Below, in pieces: positions 1 to 12,762 of a stretch of DNA of 64,000 nucleotides. The stretch lies in NCBI GenBank assembly GCA_033439795.1, contig JAUTDP010000005.1:1054001-1118000 (forward strand). Direction: 5' to 3'. The notes below the pieces were generated by a model, which was not told where the DNA came from, searched no databases, and saw only the letters and a program-made list of their open reading frames with translations. Each line of letters opens with the position of its first letter. Positions within the stretch are counted from its first letter, which is position 1. This DNA is from Sordaria brevicollis. Taxonomy: Eukaryota > Ascomycota > Sordariomycetes > Sordariales > Sordariaceae. Position numbers and translations under genes: made by a program.

Positions 1-3000
1 AAACCGAAGCGAATAATAAACGCAATTAACCACTTATAGCCCTCTTTAACTTATATTTAATTAAATATAATAATAATATTTAATTTAATAAAAATTTTTA
101 CTTTATAAATCGAATCTAAAATTTCCTTAATTAACGGGAGCGGGTAACGGGATTTTAAAATAATATTATTAATATTTTTATAATTTATATAAATTTAAAT
201 TCCGCCGCCTAATTTTTTAATTAAAAAGATAAGGGTAACCGCGGCTAATTATAAAGGGCGGATAAAATTCTTACGAAAATTATTATTAACCTACTATTTA
301 ATAACCGAAATTTTAATAAAAGACATCGGGCGAACGCGAATACTAAATAATTTAACGCCTAATAATAATTTAATTTTATAATTATAAATATAATAAAATA
401 AAACCTCTTTTATTAATTAGGGTAAAAAAATTAGAATATTTTCATAATACCGTTCGGGGATTTTAATTATAACCTCCTCCTTTAATAATATTAACCGTCG
501 ATTTTTTTTAAAAAACTTCTTCGCATCCTCCTTTATAATTTTATTAAAATTAATTTATTTAACGATTTTAATTACCGTAATTTAATAAATAATCTCTTTA
601 TATATAAGAATATCCTAATTAAAATTACCTATTAAATTTAATAATTTTATTAAAACCACGGCCTTAATATTATCTTTAAAATTATTACCCGCTATAATTT
701 CGATAAAATTATAAAAATTCTTTAATAACGTATCCTTATATTTCTTACCCTCCCCTTTCCAAATATCGTTAATAATCTCTTTAATTAAAATAATTTCGCT
801 AAATTCGTAAATAGCGGCTAAATATTCGAACTCCGTATATATCGTAATTATAAATTATAAATTATCCCTTTCGTATAGGAAATTAAACGTAACGGCGTTA
901 AATTCCTTAATATCCTTCAAATTTAACGGGTTATCCACCCTTTTAAACGAACGGGGACCGTATTCGCAACGTATATTAATTAATATACGCCGATTATTTA
1001 ATTTAATATAAGGTTCGTAAATTATAAAGCTTTTAATTTTAATAAAAAGAATAATTATTCCTAAAATACTTTAAACCTTAATACTAACTTAATTAATAAC
1101 TAAAGCCTTAAATAGGGCGGTATTATAACGAACGGAAAGTCGGGAGGGTTTAGGAACGGATAAATCGTAAATAGGAACGGGGTTAATTTAAGGAGTAGGC
1201 TTCTTTTAAGGAATAAACTTCTTTATTTAAAGAACGGACTTCATTTTAAAAACGGCTATAAATATAACTATCGGAGTTAATTCTTATATCGCAATTAAAA
1301 AAATAGTTTTAAGAATTAACGTATTTTCTTAAAAGGGGGTTATTATTAAAATAAATTTAAAAGAAACCTTAATAACGGCGACCGTAACGTTATTAAAAAT
1401 AATACGTAATATTACGGTTAATTCGTTAAATAAATTTACAGCAAAGTAATAATTATAATAATATTTAAATTATACGTTATACATATTATAATTAATTTCG
1501 GGTTTATAGAATTATATTTATAAAAAGCCTAAAATTATAAAATATTTAGGGGAAATATTATATATTAAAAAGGTAATAATTTTATTATAAAATTTAATAC
1601 GGAGCCTAGCCTTTACCCCTTTAGAAATAACGCCTTTAATTATATTATCGGCCAAAATTAACTTCTTTAGGCGTTAAAATTTAAAACGCGGAAGGTTATT
1701 TTTTATTATAAAAAAATAATCGATAAAAATAAACGTAGAATATCTATTATTAATAAAAATAATATAATAATCTTTACGTAAATTAATTATTATATAAGAA
1801 AAAAAGAATATTAAATTTAGGGTAATAAAATTATTTAAAGATTAAATCCATATTTCCTCTAAACCTTCTAATTCTAAGGAATTTAAAACTTTAACCTTCT
1901 TAATTAAGAATTATAATAACTATTAAAACTTCTATACGCAATTAAATATAAAGGCTATTCGTTTTTTAAAATATTATAATATTCCTTACCTTCGGCGGCC
2001 AAAGCGGCGGGGGTAGTAAAAGCGGTTAAAACGGCATTAACGGCGCAAACCTTAACCTACTAACTTTAATTACACTTTTTCTTCTTCTTATTATTTTTAC
2101 TTTTACTATTTTAACGGCTTTTATCGCCGTAATTCATCGAATTAATATAATTACAATTAATATAACCTTTTTAACTATAACGGTAATAAAAACCCTTATA
2201 TATATATTAATCGAAAATATTTTTATAAATAAATATAATTAAATCAATAGCGTTTAAATCTATTTTATTATTACCCTAATTAATAGGAACGTTATCGGGA
2301 TTAATATAAAGGGCGGAATTAAAACTAACGGCAGGAGCGGTATTAATAACAAATAAATTAAAGGCGTAATTAACTATTTTCTAATAGTAATCGATATTTT
2401 CAAAATTAATAATAATAATATAATATAAATCGAACCAAATATAAAAGTCATTAGCGGCCGGAAGGTTATAATAAGCAAAACCGTCGCAAAAACGTTTATT
2501 AATCTTATTACGAAAGTAATAAACCTTTATAATATCGTTATAATCGATTAAATTACAAAAATTAATAAACTTTTATTTAAATTCGGTAAAAGGGTAATTC
2601 TTTATATAATACTCTTCGAAATAACGGCTAACATTATTAATTAAATTAATATTCTTAAAACGTTTAATTAAATAATTTATAAACTCCTTTCTAATTTTCC
2701 AACGCCAAATATCCTTAAATTTATTATTCTAAATAGCTTAAAACTCCTTACGGATATTAAATAAGATTTTAAAGCCTAAAAGTATAATTATCTTAATAAT
2801 TTTAATACTTTTATCGGAATAAAAAAAAATATCGACTTTCTACTAGGATTAAATATAAAAATACTAAGCGGCGAAAATTTCGTAACGGGCAATAACGCTA
2901 CCAAACTCCTCTCCTATAAAAATAAAAGGGTTATTAATAATTTAACGGTAACCGAATATAATATTAATATTAATAATCTCGCCCGTAATATTCGTATTAA

Positions 3001-3700
3001 ATTAAATCGTAAATTTCGAAATAATATCGCAAAGGGTATTATTATATTTATTAATAACAAATTTATCGGCCTTAAAAGACTAATACTTAACGACAAATTA
3101 ATAATATTTAAAATTTATATCATCGAACGTATTTTAAACGTTATTAATAATACGGCGGCTAATAAATACCTCCTCGCAATAATCTTCAATAATAAACAAA
3201 ATCTTAATATAAATACGGGCAATAAATATAATAATCGAACGGAAAACGGAATATCCAACAATAATACTAATACCGGATAAATAATTTTCGGGGACCGCTT
3301 CCTTATCCTTATCCTCTTCGACAACGGCGATAAAATTATTAATACCTTAAAAAATAGGAAATTCGCGCAAAACAATAACGCAAACGTTAATATTATAAAT
3401 AAATAAATCGTCTACTATAAATAACTTATTAATATTTAAAAAGCGAAAAATTATAGAAAATTCGTCGTCGCTTCCTAAAAAGTATATAGGATCGCTATTA
3501 CTACTTATATTAAATATTAACGAACGGAGAGAAAATTTACAATTTACAAAACGATTTCGAAAACGGAAAGAGAAAAAAAAACGCAACGCTTACCTTTATC
3601 CGCTAAATAAAAAAAAGGCTACCCTTATTCTTTAAATAAAGGGATGCAATTCTAATAATAATTAACGGTCGAAACTATCACAACGAAGGAAATTACCCTA
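1..3700 (-). pseudogene. gag-pol remnant of element H
   Basis: On the minus strand around 215-95 the translation shows the gypsy reverse transcriptase block with INYKNINN (from VDYRxxNN) followed by KSRYPLPLINEILDSIYK, the classic palm-domain entry. Around 2188-2147 there is a CCHC zinc knuckle whose spacing C-x2-C-x4-H-x4-C is intact, but every Cys and His of the motif is now Tyr, as expected of G-to-A and C-to-T changes. Gag therefore lies at higher coordinates than pol, which fixes the minus orientation. Short open frames at 2914-3586 lie in the gag/leader part and have no separate support. No functional product is possible. Confidence 0.7.
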
Positions 3701-3815
3701 ATTATTAGAAAAAAGAAAAAATACTAAATTTAACGACTTACAAATAAAACAATCTTAATACGCTTAAATAATCGAAAATTATATATTATAAATATAATAA
3801 TAAAATATAATATAT

Positions 3816-4110
3816 TATCACGGGTAAATACGATTAAAATAAATAAAATAGGATATATAATATTATACGAAGAAGGAAAAGAAGAAAGGGAACGAAGCTA
3901 TACGCGGGTAACTACCCTTATAAGGGCACGGCGCATAAACTATACGCACGCAAGGCGCGCGTAGTTATATAACCGGGACCGCGACTATATCGCTGTACGA
4001 CCGTAGCGGCGGGCCAACTAAGTAAGGTTATAATTATTTCAATAATAATTACAACCTTAGCACAAGCACGTAACTAAATTACGTATAATTATTAAATTAA
4101 GCCTATAACA
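3816..4110 (-). repeat. LTR of element H (5' LTR in the element's orientation)
   Basis: It starts TATCACGGG and ends GCCTATAACA, the RIP forms of TGTCACGGG and GCCTGTGACA, giving the usual inverted TG..CA ends. The middle (about 3900-4030) keeps GC-rich, CpA-containing sequence such as GCACGGCGCA, unlike the coding body, so RIP here was milder. The second LTR is outside the window, so the right end rests on the terminal motif and a candidate duplication only. Confidence 0.65.
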
Positions 4111-4305
4111 ATTAAAATAATTATACGCGATTATATTATTCCAATTAATATAAATTTTAATTTCATTCCCGATATTATTTTAATTATAATTATTAAAAGC
4201 GGATATATTTAATTTAATAATATTTAATTTAAAATTCTAAAGAAAGAAAAATAATCGATTTTAAATATTCGTATAACGAATAAACCCCCGAAATTATTAC
4301 CCTAA
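4111..4305 (+). mobile_element. Element E, left fragment between elements H and B
   Basis: This short RIP-mutated stretch lies between the LTR of H and the left LTR of B copy 1. Removing B copy 1 and one CCTAA joins it directly to 12768 onward, so it is the upstream part of element E. I see no recognisable domain in it; by position it would be gag or leader sequence. Confidence 0.6.
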
Positions 4306-4509
4306 TATCACGGCACCAAATTATCGGCAGCGCTCCCCAAGCGTCTTAACACCGAACCACCAACGGAGTATAATCGTACCTACAATTATATCTCTACTTT
4401 ACTTATATATATAATCCGGGAATAGAATTTTCGCTATTCTCTCTCAATTTTCTCCCCTTCGTATAATAATACATCTTCTCTAAACCTTTATTAAATTAGT
4501 ATTATAATA
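4306..4509 (+). repeat. 5' LTR of element B copy 1
   Basis: It begins TATCACGGCACC and ends AGTATTATAATA, the RIP forms of TGTCACGGCACC and GGTATCGTGACA seen less mutated in the 3' LTR. Length 204 bp equals the other three LTRs of this family. Confidence 0.9.
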
Positions 4510-4699
4510 ATTTATTACACTTTTTTATAATTAATAGCCCAACGTTTATTAAACGTTTCGCTTTAATTAATATATAGAAACGGTATTAATTTTTTCTAAT
4601 TAAACCTTATCGAACCCCTTTTTACGAAATCCCTTATCCTTTTTATTAATTACTATTTTAATTAAATATTACCGACCTTTTATTAACCTTACAATTAAG

Positions 4700-7600
4700 T
4701 ATTATTAATTTTTTTCCGCTTTTACGCTCGTTTAAATTTAAATTTAATTTTAATTATAAATTTAAATAGCCCCGAAACGTCTAATATAAATACCCCGGGC
4801 CTTAATTCTAATAGCGAACGATAAACCTTTATTATTAACCTCTTCCTTTCCTACAATTAATTTTATATTAATACCGTTATTTATAATTTATAAGACGATT
4901 TTTCTCGCTTTATAAATATTATAAAAGCGGATCCCAAATTCTTCTTTTAATTCCGTACTTATTTCGACGCTATTAAAATTTAATTTAATTACGTTTAGGA
5001 TTATATTTACAATATTTAAACTTAAATTATATTAAACTTTAATATAATTTTCCGTTCCGAAATTTAATTTCGCGGCTATATTATCGAATTCGTTTAAGAA
5101 ATTGCCGAAGTACGGAAATAAATTAATTAAACCCTCTTCCGCGTTTTTAAATTCGAAGCCGCTATCCGCCTTTAAACCGTTCAGGCCGATATAATTAATT
5201 AACGAATTAACGTTATTTAATTTAAAATTAATTAATATATTACCGAAATTATATTTTAAATTCGTTAGTACGTCGCCGATTAAATTAACTTTTAACCTCC
5301 GTTTATCGCTTCCTTTTTTTTATTTTTTTCCTTATTTAATTATACTTATAATATTAAACCCCTTATCTTTATTAGCGCCGAACGTTCCTTTATAAAACGA
5401 TAAAAGGAATATATTAATTAAAAATTTTTTATTAATATTAAATTCGCTATTAATTACGCCGTTTATTTAATATTTACCGATTAAATCCTTTATATTTTTT
5501 AACGCCTTTTTAACGACGTTTTTATATATATTCGCTCTAAAATCGATATAATTGCGGCTTCCCTTTAGAATTCTATTATTTAATTTAAGGGCCTTATTAA
5601 TTTTTAGGATTTTTTTAAATAATTCGACCCGTATTATATTATTTTTAATATTTATATTAAAATAATCCGGGAAATAAATTATTTATAATAGAATATCCTT
5701 CCTTTTATTAATTTTATTTTTACGTTTATTAAATTCGCCGATTCTTACGAATTCGATATTCGCCGCTATATTAACGCCTTTAAATCGAAAATTAATAAAT
5801 ATTTTTAAAATACTTTTATTAATATTATTAGTATTAATCGCCTAACTTTTAATAATTTCGAAAATTAAGTAAACTTCCTTTACGAATTTACTATTAATTT
5901 ATTAAACGTTAATTATTATATTAACATTTCGTTATTTATTCCTATTTAACCCGCCAGCGACCTTATAATTTTTAATAAAATTTCTACCCCTATAGGGAAA
6001 TTTAATAGCCCTATTTCTACAAAGGAATAAGCCCGCCGTAAAGCAGAAGGCTTATATATATATTATAGTAGGGTTAATTATTACGCTATAATTTATATAA
6101 TTAAAGCGAAATATAAAGCCTAAATTTCTATTCCCGTTTAAAACGTTTTAATTTCGACGCTAATATTTAAAATAAAAAAAGCCTAACTTTTAATAAAAAT
6201 CGCCGTTAAAAGCGTAATACAGAAGAATTAGAAGATTTATATTTATATTCTATAAGATTAAATATTAATTTTTCTTTTTTAAATTCTATTCATTCTAATA
6301 ACGCCCCCGAAACGCTATATTCTATAATAATCAATTTTAAATATTTACTAATAGGCTTTATTAATTCTTCTTTTATATAACGATATATTTTCCTTTTAAT
6401 ATTTTTTTATTACCCCTATACCCTTTATTTAACCGACGGTTACGAAGGTAATTCTATTTCCTATATTTATATTATATTTTATTTTATTAATTCTTTTATA
6501 AATCGCTTTACTCTTTTCGTTTAATTTTTCGGTAGCCCTAATATTATTTTTGGCTTCCTTTGGCTAAAAAAGTATAATTTTACCGTAAATTAATTATAAA
6601 GTACTATAAATCTCCCTAATTTTACTATTAAAGAAACGCTTTTATTTCCTTTACTTTTTATTAAAAATATATTAAACCTTCCCTTATTAATTATAGCCCC
6701 TCGGATATTATTAAAAATTAAGCCCGTATTTTGAAATTTAACCCGATTTTCTATTAAATTACGAAAATTTCGCTACTATTCTACTTCTCCCCGTTATATT
6801 TTAAAAGCCTATTCCTATTTAAATAGCCGTAATTAATTATAGGATATAATTATCTATTTATTATTTACCCTTAATTTTATTTTAATATATAAAGAATCCG
6901 GTATAGAAATTTTTAAATATATTCCCGATTAATTTTACCGCTTTATTAAAATTATAATACTTTTTTTTAATATCAATAGTAATTCGCCGACGATTATAAC
7001 CCTACTCCCTAACCCCGACCCCGAAGATTTTAATTAAATTTTTAATAATTTTAATAATATTATATTTCGTATAATCTTCGTTAATTAATTTATACCTATC
7101 CTCCTTTATTAATCTTTAATTAATTACCGGGATTAAATAGCAGAATAATTATAATTCCGGGCTATTTCGGCGGAAAATATTTAAAAATATATTAATAGAA
7201 AATTAATATTTATTTACGTAAAAATTATTAAAATTTTATTAAAATACTTTTATTACTTTTAAAAAGCCTTCGACCCCGAAATTACGAAAATAATACTATT
7301 TTACTACTCTTTCAATTATAAAATCGACTTTATCCCTAATTAAACCCTCTTATATTATTACCCGCGCTTTATATTTTAAAAAGAATTTTACATTATATAT
7401 AAATATTTAAATAATTATTTAACTTTTAATTTTATCCGCTTAAATTCGTCCTTTACAACTATTTTTATATTCCTAATCCGGAAATTAAAGGGTAATATAC
7501 GAATTTACGTTAATTACCGCGAATTAAATAATATTATAATAAAGAATAAATATCCTATTCCTTTTATTTATAAAATAATTAATTCCTTCCATAAAGCGAA

Positions 7601-10600
7601 GTAATTTAATAAATTCGATATTATTATAATTTTTAATCGTTTATATATCGCCGAAGGCGACGAATAAAAGATTATATTTATTATTAAATTTAGTCTCTTC
7701 GAGTACTTTATTATAAATTTCGGTATAATAAGCGCGTCGGCGTCGTTTTAATATTATATTAATTATATTCTATTTAATATTTTAAATAAATACGTTATAA
7801 TTTATTTCGACGTTATATTTATTTATAACGGGATTAAAGCAAAATATAAATATTATTTCGAAAACATTATAAAGAAATTTATAAAAGTAAATTTAATTAT
7901 TAATATTCGGAAATACGAATTTTATAAATATAAAATAAAATATTTAGGGTTTATTATTTCCCGCGACGGTTTACGTATAAATCCCGAAAAAGTTAATACT
8001 ATTATTAATTAGGGCGTTTTAGAAACTTTAAAAAATTTTTAGCGTTTTATTAATTTTGCGAATTTTTATTATAAATTTATTAAAAATTTCTCTAAAATTA
8101 TTTAACCCCTTATAATTTTTATATTTTATAATAAATAAATTAATTTTATATTTAAAGCCGTAATTATAATATTTAAACGTTTAAAGAACGTTTTTATTTC
8201 GGCTTTTATCCTTATATATTATTATTTTAAGCGTTAAATTATTATCGAAATTGATATTTTGGATTAGGTATCTAGTAATATCCTCTTTTAAGTTAATAAA
8301 GAAAGGAAACGCTATTTTATCGCCTTCTTTTCGTCTAAATATTCCCCGGCCGAATATAATTACGAAATTTATAATAAAGAATTCTTCGTTATTATTAAAA
8401 TTTTCGAAAAGTAGCGCTTCGAATTTTAAAGAATTAAAAACATTATCGAAGTTATTATTAATTATAAAAGCTTTTAATATTTTATAACGATGAAATTTTT
8501 TAATTAATAGTAAATTTAGTAGTTCGAATTCTTTAGCGATTTCCGCTTTAAAATTATATATTGTTTAGGCGTTTATATAGCCGTTTTTAACGCCCTCTTT
8601 TAATTACCCGGAAGTATTTTAACGAATAAGCGTAATTTCGGCGACGATTAGGTAGTGAATTATATATATATTTTATTACCGAAGGAGAATTAAATTAAAG
8701 AATTAAACCCTAATAATAATAGTAATAATAACGATAAATAATTTATAAGGTTCTTAATTTTCGATACCGAATTATTAATTAACGATTATATTAACGTTAT
8801 TTACTTCGCTTTATTGAATTCCTTTATAATTATTATTTACCTCTAAGACCTTAATTATAAAAAATTCCTTAAATGCGTTAAAAAATTTATAAAGGTTACT
8901 ATAATAAATTATTTAAAGCGGAACTTCAACATAAGAAGTATTGAAAAAACACGAGCGTTGAGCGTAGCTTCTTCTATAATACGGCGACCCCCTTACAATT
9001 GCCACGTTAATCCTCCCGAGGTTTCTCGACCTGCAATTAGCTGGAAAAAAATTCTCGAATTAGAATTGGCTAGATTAGACCCCTTATCCCTATCCGCCAA
9101 GTTCGCTTAGAATTTAGCGGCTCGCTTAAGGCTTGGCATTCGAAAGTAGGTCCGATCACAGCAAAGTGGGTACCAAAATGATGAGTAAGCTAAAACGAGT
9201 ACAATGGTACCACTCACGTGACCGTAGCTAGCCTGCCGGCCGAGAAAAACGGCTTTGAAAAAAAAAAAAAAACCGACGGATAGAATTTAAGAAGGAAAAT
9301 TTTCGAAAATTTCGCTAAGTCTTTTTACCACCTTACTTACCCTGTAGTTTTTTTGGAAAAAAAATTAATAAAAAAATTTATTAAAAAAATATTGAAAAAA
9401 AATCGTAAAGTAGTAATGTTAAGCTCCGCTTTAAGTAAATTTCTGCCCACCCGTATAAAATTTGCCGAAGGCAAATTTTGCGGGGGTACGGGGGCGGCAG
9501 CCCTCGTAAAGTCCTTTACGGCCGGATTTTAATTAATAAATAGGTTTTTATCCCCCTTTATAACGAAATTCGCTTTTAAATTCTTTAATATATTTATAAT
9601 TTAGCGTTTAATAACTATTCGGGCCGTTTTAAAATTTATAATTTTGTTTAATAGATTTATATTTAGCTTAATTTATTTAAGGACGTAATTACCTTCGTTT
9701 AAAGTTATTATTTCTACGCCCGGGTTAAGAATTTTAAATTTACGCCCCTAATTTTATTCGAACCTATACCGGTCTTATTTCGTTAATAATCCGACCTTTT
9801 AATAAATTTTATCGGCCCCCTTCCCGAAATTAAAAACGGCGGGAGGATATATATTTATATTATAATAATTATCGATTATTTAATAAAAATATAGTATTAT
9901 ATCCCTATTTATAATTTAATTATTAGGGGAATTATTAGCGCTTTCTTCTATAAAATTTACCGCTTATATAATACCTCCGATTCTATTATTTCCAACCGCG
10001 GCTTTTAATTTATTATTACCTTTTAGTAGGAATTTTATTAATTCTTTAGCGTTTAATAAAAATTCTTTTTATCCGTTTACTTAGAAATTAATAGTTAAAT
10101 AAAAATTATAAATATTTATATCAAATAATATTTATACGCTTTTTATTCTTATTATTAGGACGATTAATTTATTTAATTACCCTTTACCGAATTCGTAGTA
10201 AATAATTATATTTTAGAGATTATAGGCCTTTCCCCATTTTTTATTAATTATAATTAGTACCCGAGGATAAATACCGAACCCCTTTAACGTCGTAACGCTT
10301 TTATATCGCCGGTATAATATTAAAAGCTATTCGACGTTTAAATAATTAAAGAATATATAAATTATATTATTATTAGGGCCCGTTTATTTATAAAAAAGGT
10401 TTAAAAGAAATAGAGGCATTATATTAATATTTATAAATTAAACGCTTTAAAATACGTAATCGGGGATAAAATTTGGGTTAATATTAAATATTAGGATTAG
10501 GGCCGCCCATCCTTTAAATTAACCGATAAATAAATAAATCTATTCGTCGTTAAGAAGGTATACCGCCGGGTAATCGCTTTTATTATAAATATAATATATA

Positions 10601-10960
10601 AAATCTTCTCCGTTTTTTATACTTCCTTCGTCCAATTTTATTAAAGGGGTTTATTTAATTAGGAAGCTTTTAATAAAACTTTCGATTAATAAATAAAGGG
10701 CGCCATCGTTTTTAAAGCGATACCCGGTAAAGAAAAATAATATTTTAAATATATTTTCAATTTTATATAATCCTTAAAAAGTAAATTATTCTATAGGATT
10801 AAGTAGCCCCAATTTTACCCGCCGGATTAACGCCTTATAAAAGATTTCTAAATTAATATAAATAATATTTAGGATTTTTACGCTAAATACCTATATAAAT
10901 TAAACTTTAAATTTAATAGGATTTCGAGCTTAATATTAATAAAAATTAAACGAAGCCTTA
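4700..10960 (+). pseudogene. gag-pol remnant of element B copy 1
   Basis: Gag-like sequence lies at about 4860-5330. Reverse transcriptase is clear at 7520-7840: NKYPIPFI, then IAEGDE, FSLFEYFIINFG and a YFDVIFIY catalytic box derived from YLDD. RNase H follows to about 8860. Repeat A copy 1 interrupts the frame at 8913-9507. Integrase continues at about 9540-10400, then GDKIWVNIKY and the integrase C-terminal beta domain (10450-10700), and at about 10735-10910 a chromodomain-like block around KSKLFYRIK with a DFYAKYLYK end. Many codons for Gln and Trp are now stops. In the family a chromodomain guides integration to methylated-histone chromatin. Confidence 0.85.
8913..9507 (+). repeat. Repeat A copy 1 (595 bp, unclassified short element) inserted in element B
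   Basis: It starts TTAAAGCGGAACTTCAA, a RIP variant of a 17-bp palindrome, and ends GCAGCCCTCGT. Near the end lies the hairpin AAATTTGCC-GAA-GGCAAATTT. The empty site in B copy 2 (about 31,555) shows that nothing longer than 2 bp is duplicated at the insertion. The sequence keeps many CpA/TpG dinucleotides (for example CTCACGTGACCGTAGC) although it sits in heavily RIP-mutated DNA. I see no protein. It could be a MITE-like, SINE-like or Helitron-like non-autonomous element; none of these fits fully. Confidence 0.8.
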
Positions 10961-11189
10961 AGGGAATATGGCGTAATTAACGGTTCGTTTAAATTTAGCC
11001 CGTTTCTTATATATAAATTATAATACACCCCCTCGATTTCCCGCGTATAAATTATAATACGCTTTTACAATCTCCTACGTATATATTATAATACGTTTCT
11101 ACGGTCTCTTCCTACGGTTTTAATTTATAAATTATATAATTATATTATTTAAGCCTTAGATTTTATTTCTTCGTAGCGAAATATAATAG

Positions 11190-12000
11190 TAGAATTGTAT
11201 TTTTATTATCGTTTTTTTATCGAAGTATTATATTCTTATTAACTATCCTTTATTAAAGTCTATTATTTCCGAAACGAAGCTTCGATATTTTACCGGCTAT
11301 TTAAATAAAAATTTATATAAGGAAATTATTTATAATTTATATAATTTCTTCCTCTTAATATTCGGGATTAATATTTTCACTAATATTAATTATACGAATT
11401 ACTTCCGCTTCGATTACGTCGTAAAAGCGTTTTTTAGTAAAAAGTTAAATCAATTAATTAAAATCGCTATAAATAAAGCGTATTAATTAAATTTCCTTTT
11501 AATACTAATATTTTTATATAGGAGTATTTATAGTAAAACGCTTAGGAATTAATTATATTAAGGCCTAAATACGTTTATTAACGATTTTTTTAATAACGGC
11601 GTATTATAGAATAATTAATACTATATTATATATTCGCTTACCCTTTGATAATATACTTATAATATCCTTAATAGCCTTCTTAGGGTTTAAAAACCTAAAT
11701 TCGGCTTTAATAGCCGCTTTAATAATATCGAAATATATTAGGAGATTTTTAATAACGATTATAATACGCGTACGTAACGCCTCCTTTTAAACGAAAGTTC
11801 TATTAACGTTATATTCTTAGAATTTAATTAATTAACGAATTAGAGTAGCGATATCGGTTCCGTTATTAATTATTAAAATAGTAGGTTTATTTCGTTAATA
11901 AAACGCTAATTAAAAAAAAAAAAAAAAAAAAAAAAAATTAAATTCATTTTATTATTATTTTTTTTATAATTAATATATTCGTAATATTTCTTCTTCTTAT
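11190..12000 (+). pseudogene. Extra reading region of element B downstream of the chromodomain, function unknown
   Basis: Between the end of pol and the 3' LTR the plus strand has a further long stretch that reads as protein apart from RIP stops, containing for example LRYFTGYLNKNLYK at about 11,280-11,330 and FRFDYVVKAFFSKKLNQ at about 11,405-11,455. The same region is present in B copy 2 at about 33,240-34,000, so it belongs to the family and is not a chance insertion. It is followed by an uninterrupted A run of about 26 bases (from about 11,910). I do not recognise it. It could be an env-like or captured gene, or non-coding 3' sequence that happens to stay open. Confidence 0.4.
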
Positions 12001-12558
12001 TTAAGGGGTAAAAATACCGAAGCGCTATAGGAACGCTATTATTTAAAATAGTATTTTTAATAATATATTTTAAATAAATTATATAATTTATATTTTTAGC
12101 GGGAATTATATTAAGATTTTCGTAAAGGCGATAATAAAGAAGTATAATAATATTAAAGAAACGTATAAAATTTTTAAAAAATTTACTTTATTATAAGCGA
12201 AGAAGGAATATTTATTACGCGAAGAATTTAAAGAGCGTTAGAATTACGTTAATAAAGGTTATAAAAAAAAAAGGAAGGAGAGAAAAAAAATTTAAAAATT
12301 TAAAAGTTTAATTAAAATAAAAAAAGAAGAATTATAAATTTATATATTATTTTAATTATCCGGATTCGGTTTAATATAATACTATTTATAACCATTATAG
12401 TAAATAATCGCCAAATTTACCGTACTTATTTCGACGTACGCAATAATACGGGCTACCCGCTACTATTACGCCCGTAATTTACTAATTAGTTTATAAGGGT
12501 ATTAATATATTAATTTTATTAATAATTAAAATTAATTACGTTTTAGAACCGGAGGTAC

Positions 12559-12762
12559 TATTACGGTACTAAATTATCGGCAACGCTCCTTAGGCGTCTT
12601 AGTACTAAATTACCAACGGAATATAGTCGTGCCTATAATTATATCTCTACTTTACTTATATATATAGTCCGGGAATAGAATTTTCGCTACTCTCTCTCGA
12701 TTTTCTCCCCTTTGTACAATAATACGTCTTTTCCAAGCCTCTGCTAGATCGGTATCGTGACA
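12559..12762 (+). repeat. 3' LTR of element B copy 1
   Basis: It begins TATTACGGTACT and ends GGTATCGTGACA, the least mutated version of the family's right end. It follows a purine-rich GAACCGGAGGTAC polypurine-tract candidate and is followed by the target duplication CCTAA. Confidence 0.9.

Larger units (their letters stand above)
1..4110 (-). mobile_element. Element H: RIP-degraded Ty3/gypsy LTR retrotransposon, left part outside the window
   Basis: Read on the minus strand, this block carries gypsy reverse transcriptase and gag sequence and ends on the right in a 295-bp LTR (3816-4110) that begins TATCACGGG (ancestral TGTCACGGG) and ends CCTATAACA. The element continues beyond base 1, so its other LTR and the rest of pol are not visible. 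All coding frames are broken by TAA/TAG at former Gln/Trp codons. ATTAA at 4111-4115 would be the right target duplication, with its partner outside the window. It appears to be inserted in element E. The superfamily is well supported; the family name is unknown. Confidence 0.8.
4306..12762 (+). mobile_element. Element B copy 1: complete Ty3/gypsy chromovirus, RIP-degraded, with nested repeat A copy 1
   Basis: Two 204-bp LTRs (4306-4509 and 12559-12762) bound the element, and the 5-bp duplication CCTAA flanks it exactly (4301-4305 and 12763-12767). The plus strand encodes, in order, gag, reverse transcriptase/RNase H, integrase and a C-terminal chromodomain-like block, followed by an extra reading region and an internal poly(A) run. 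Excluding the nested 595-bp repeat at 8913-9507, the element is about 7.86 kb, the same as copy 2 without its own insertion. All frames are closed by RIP. It lies within element E. Confidence 0.92.
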
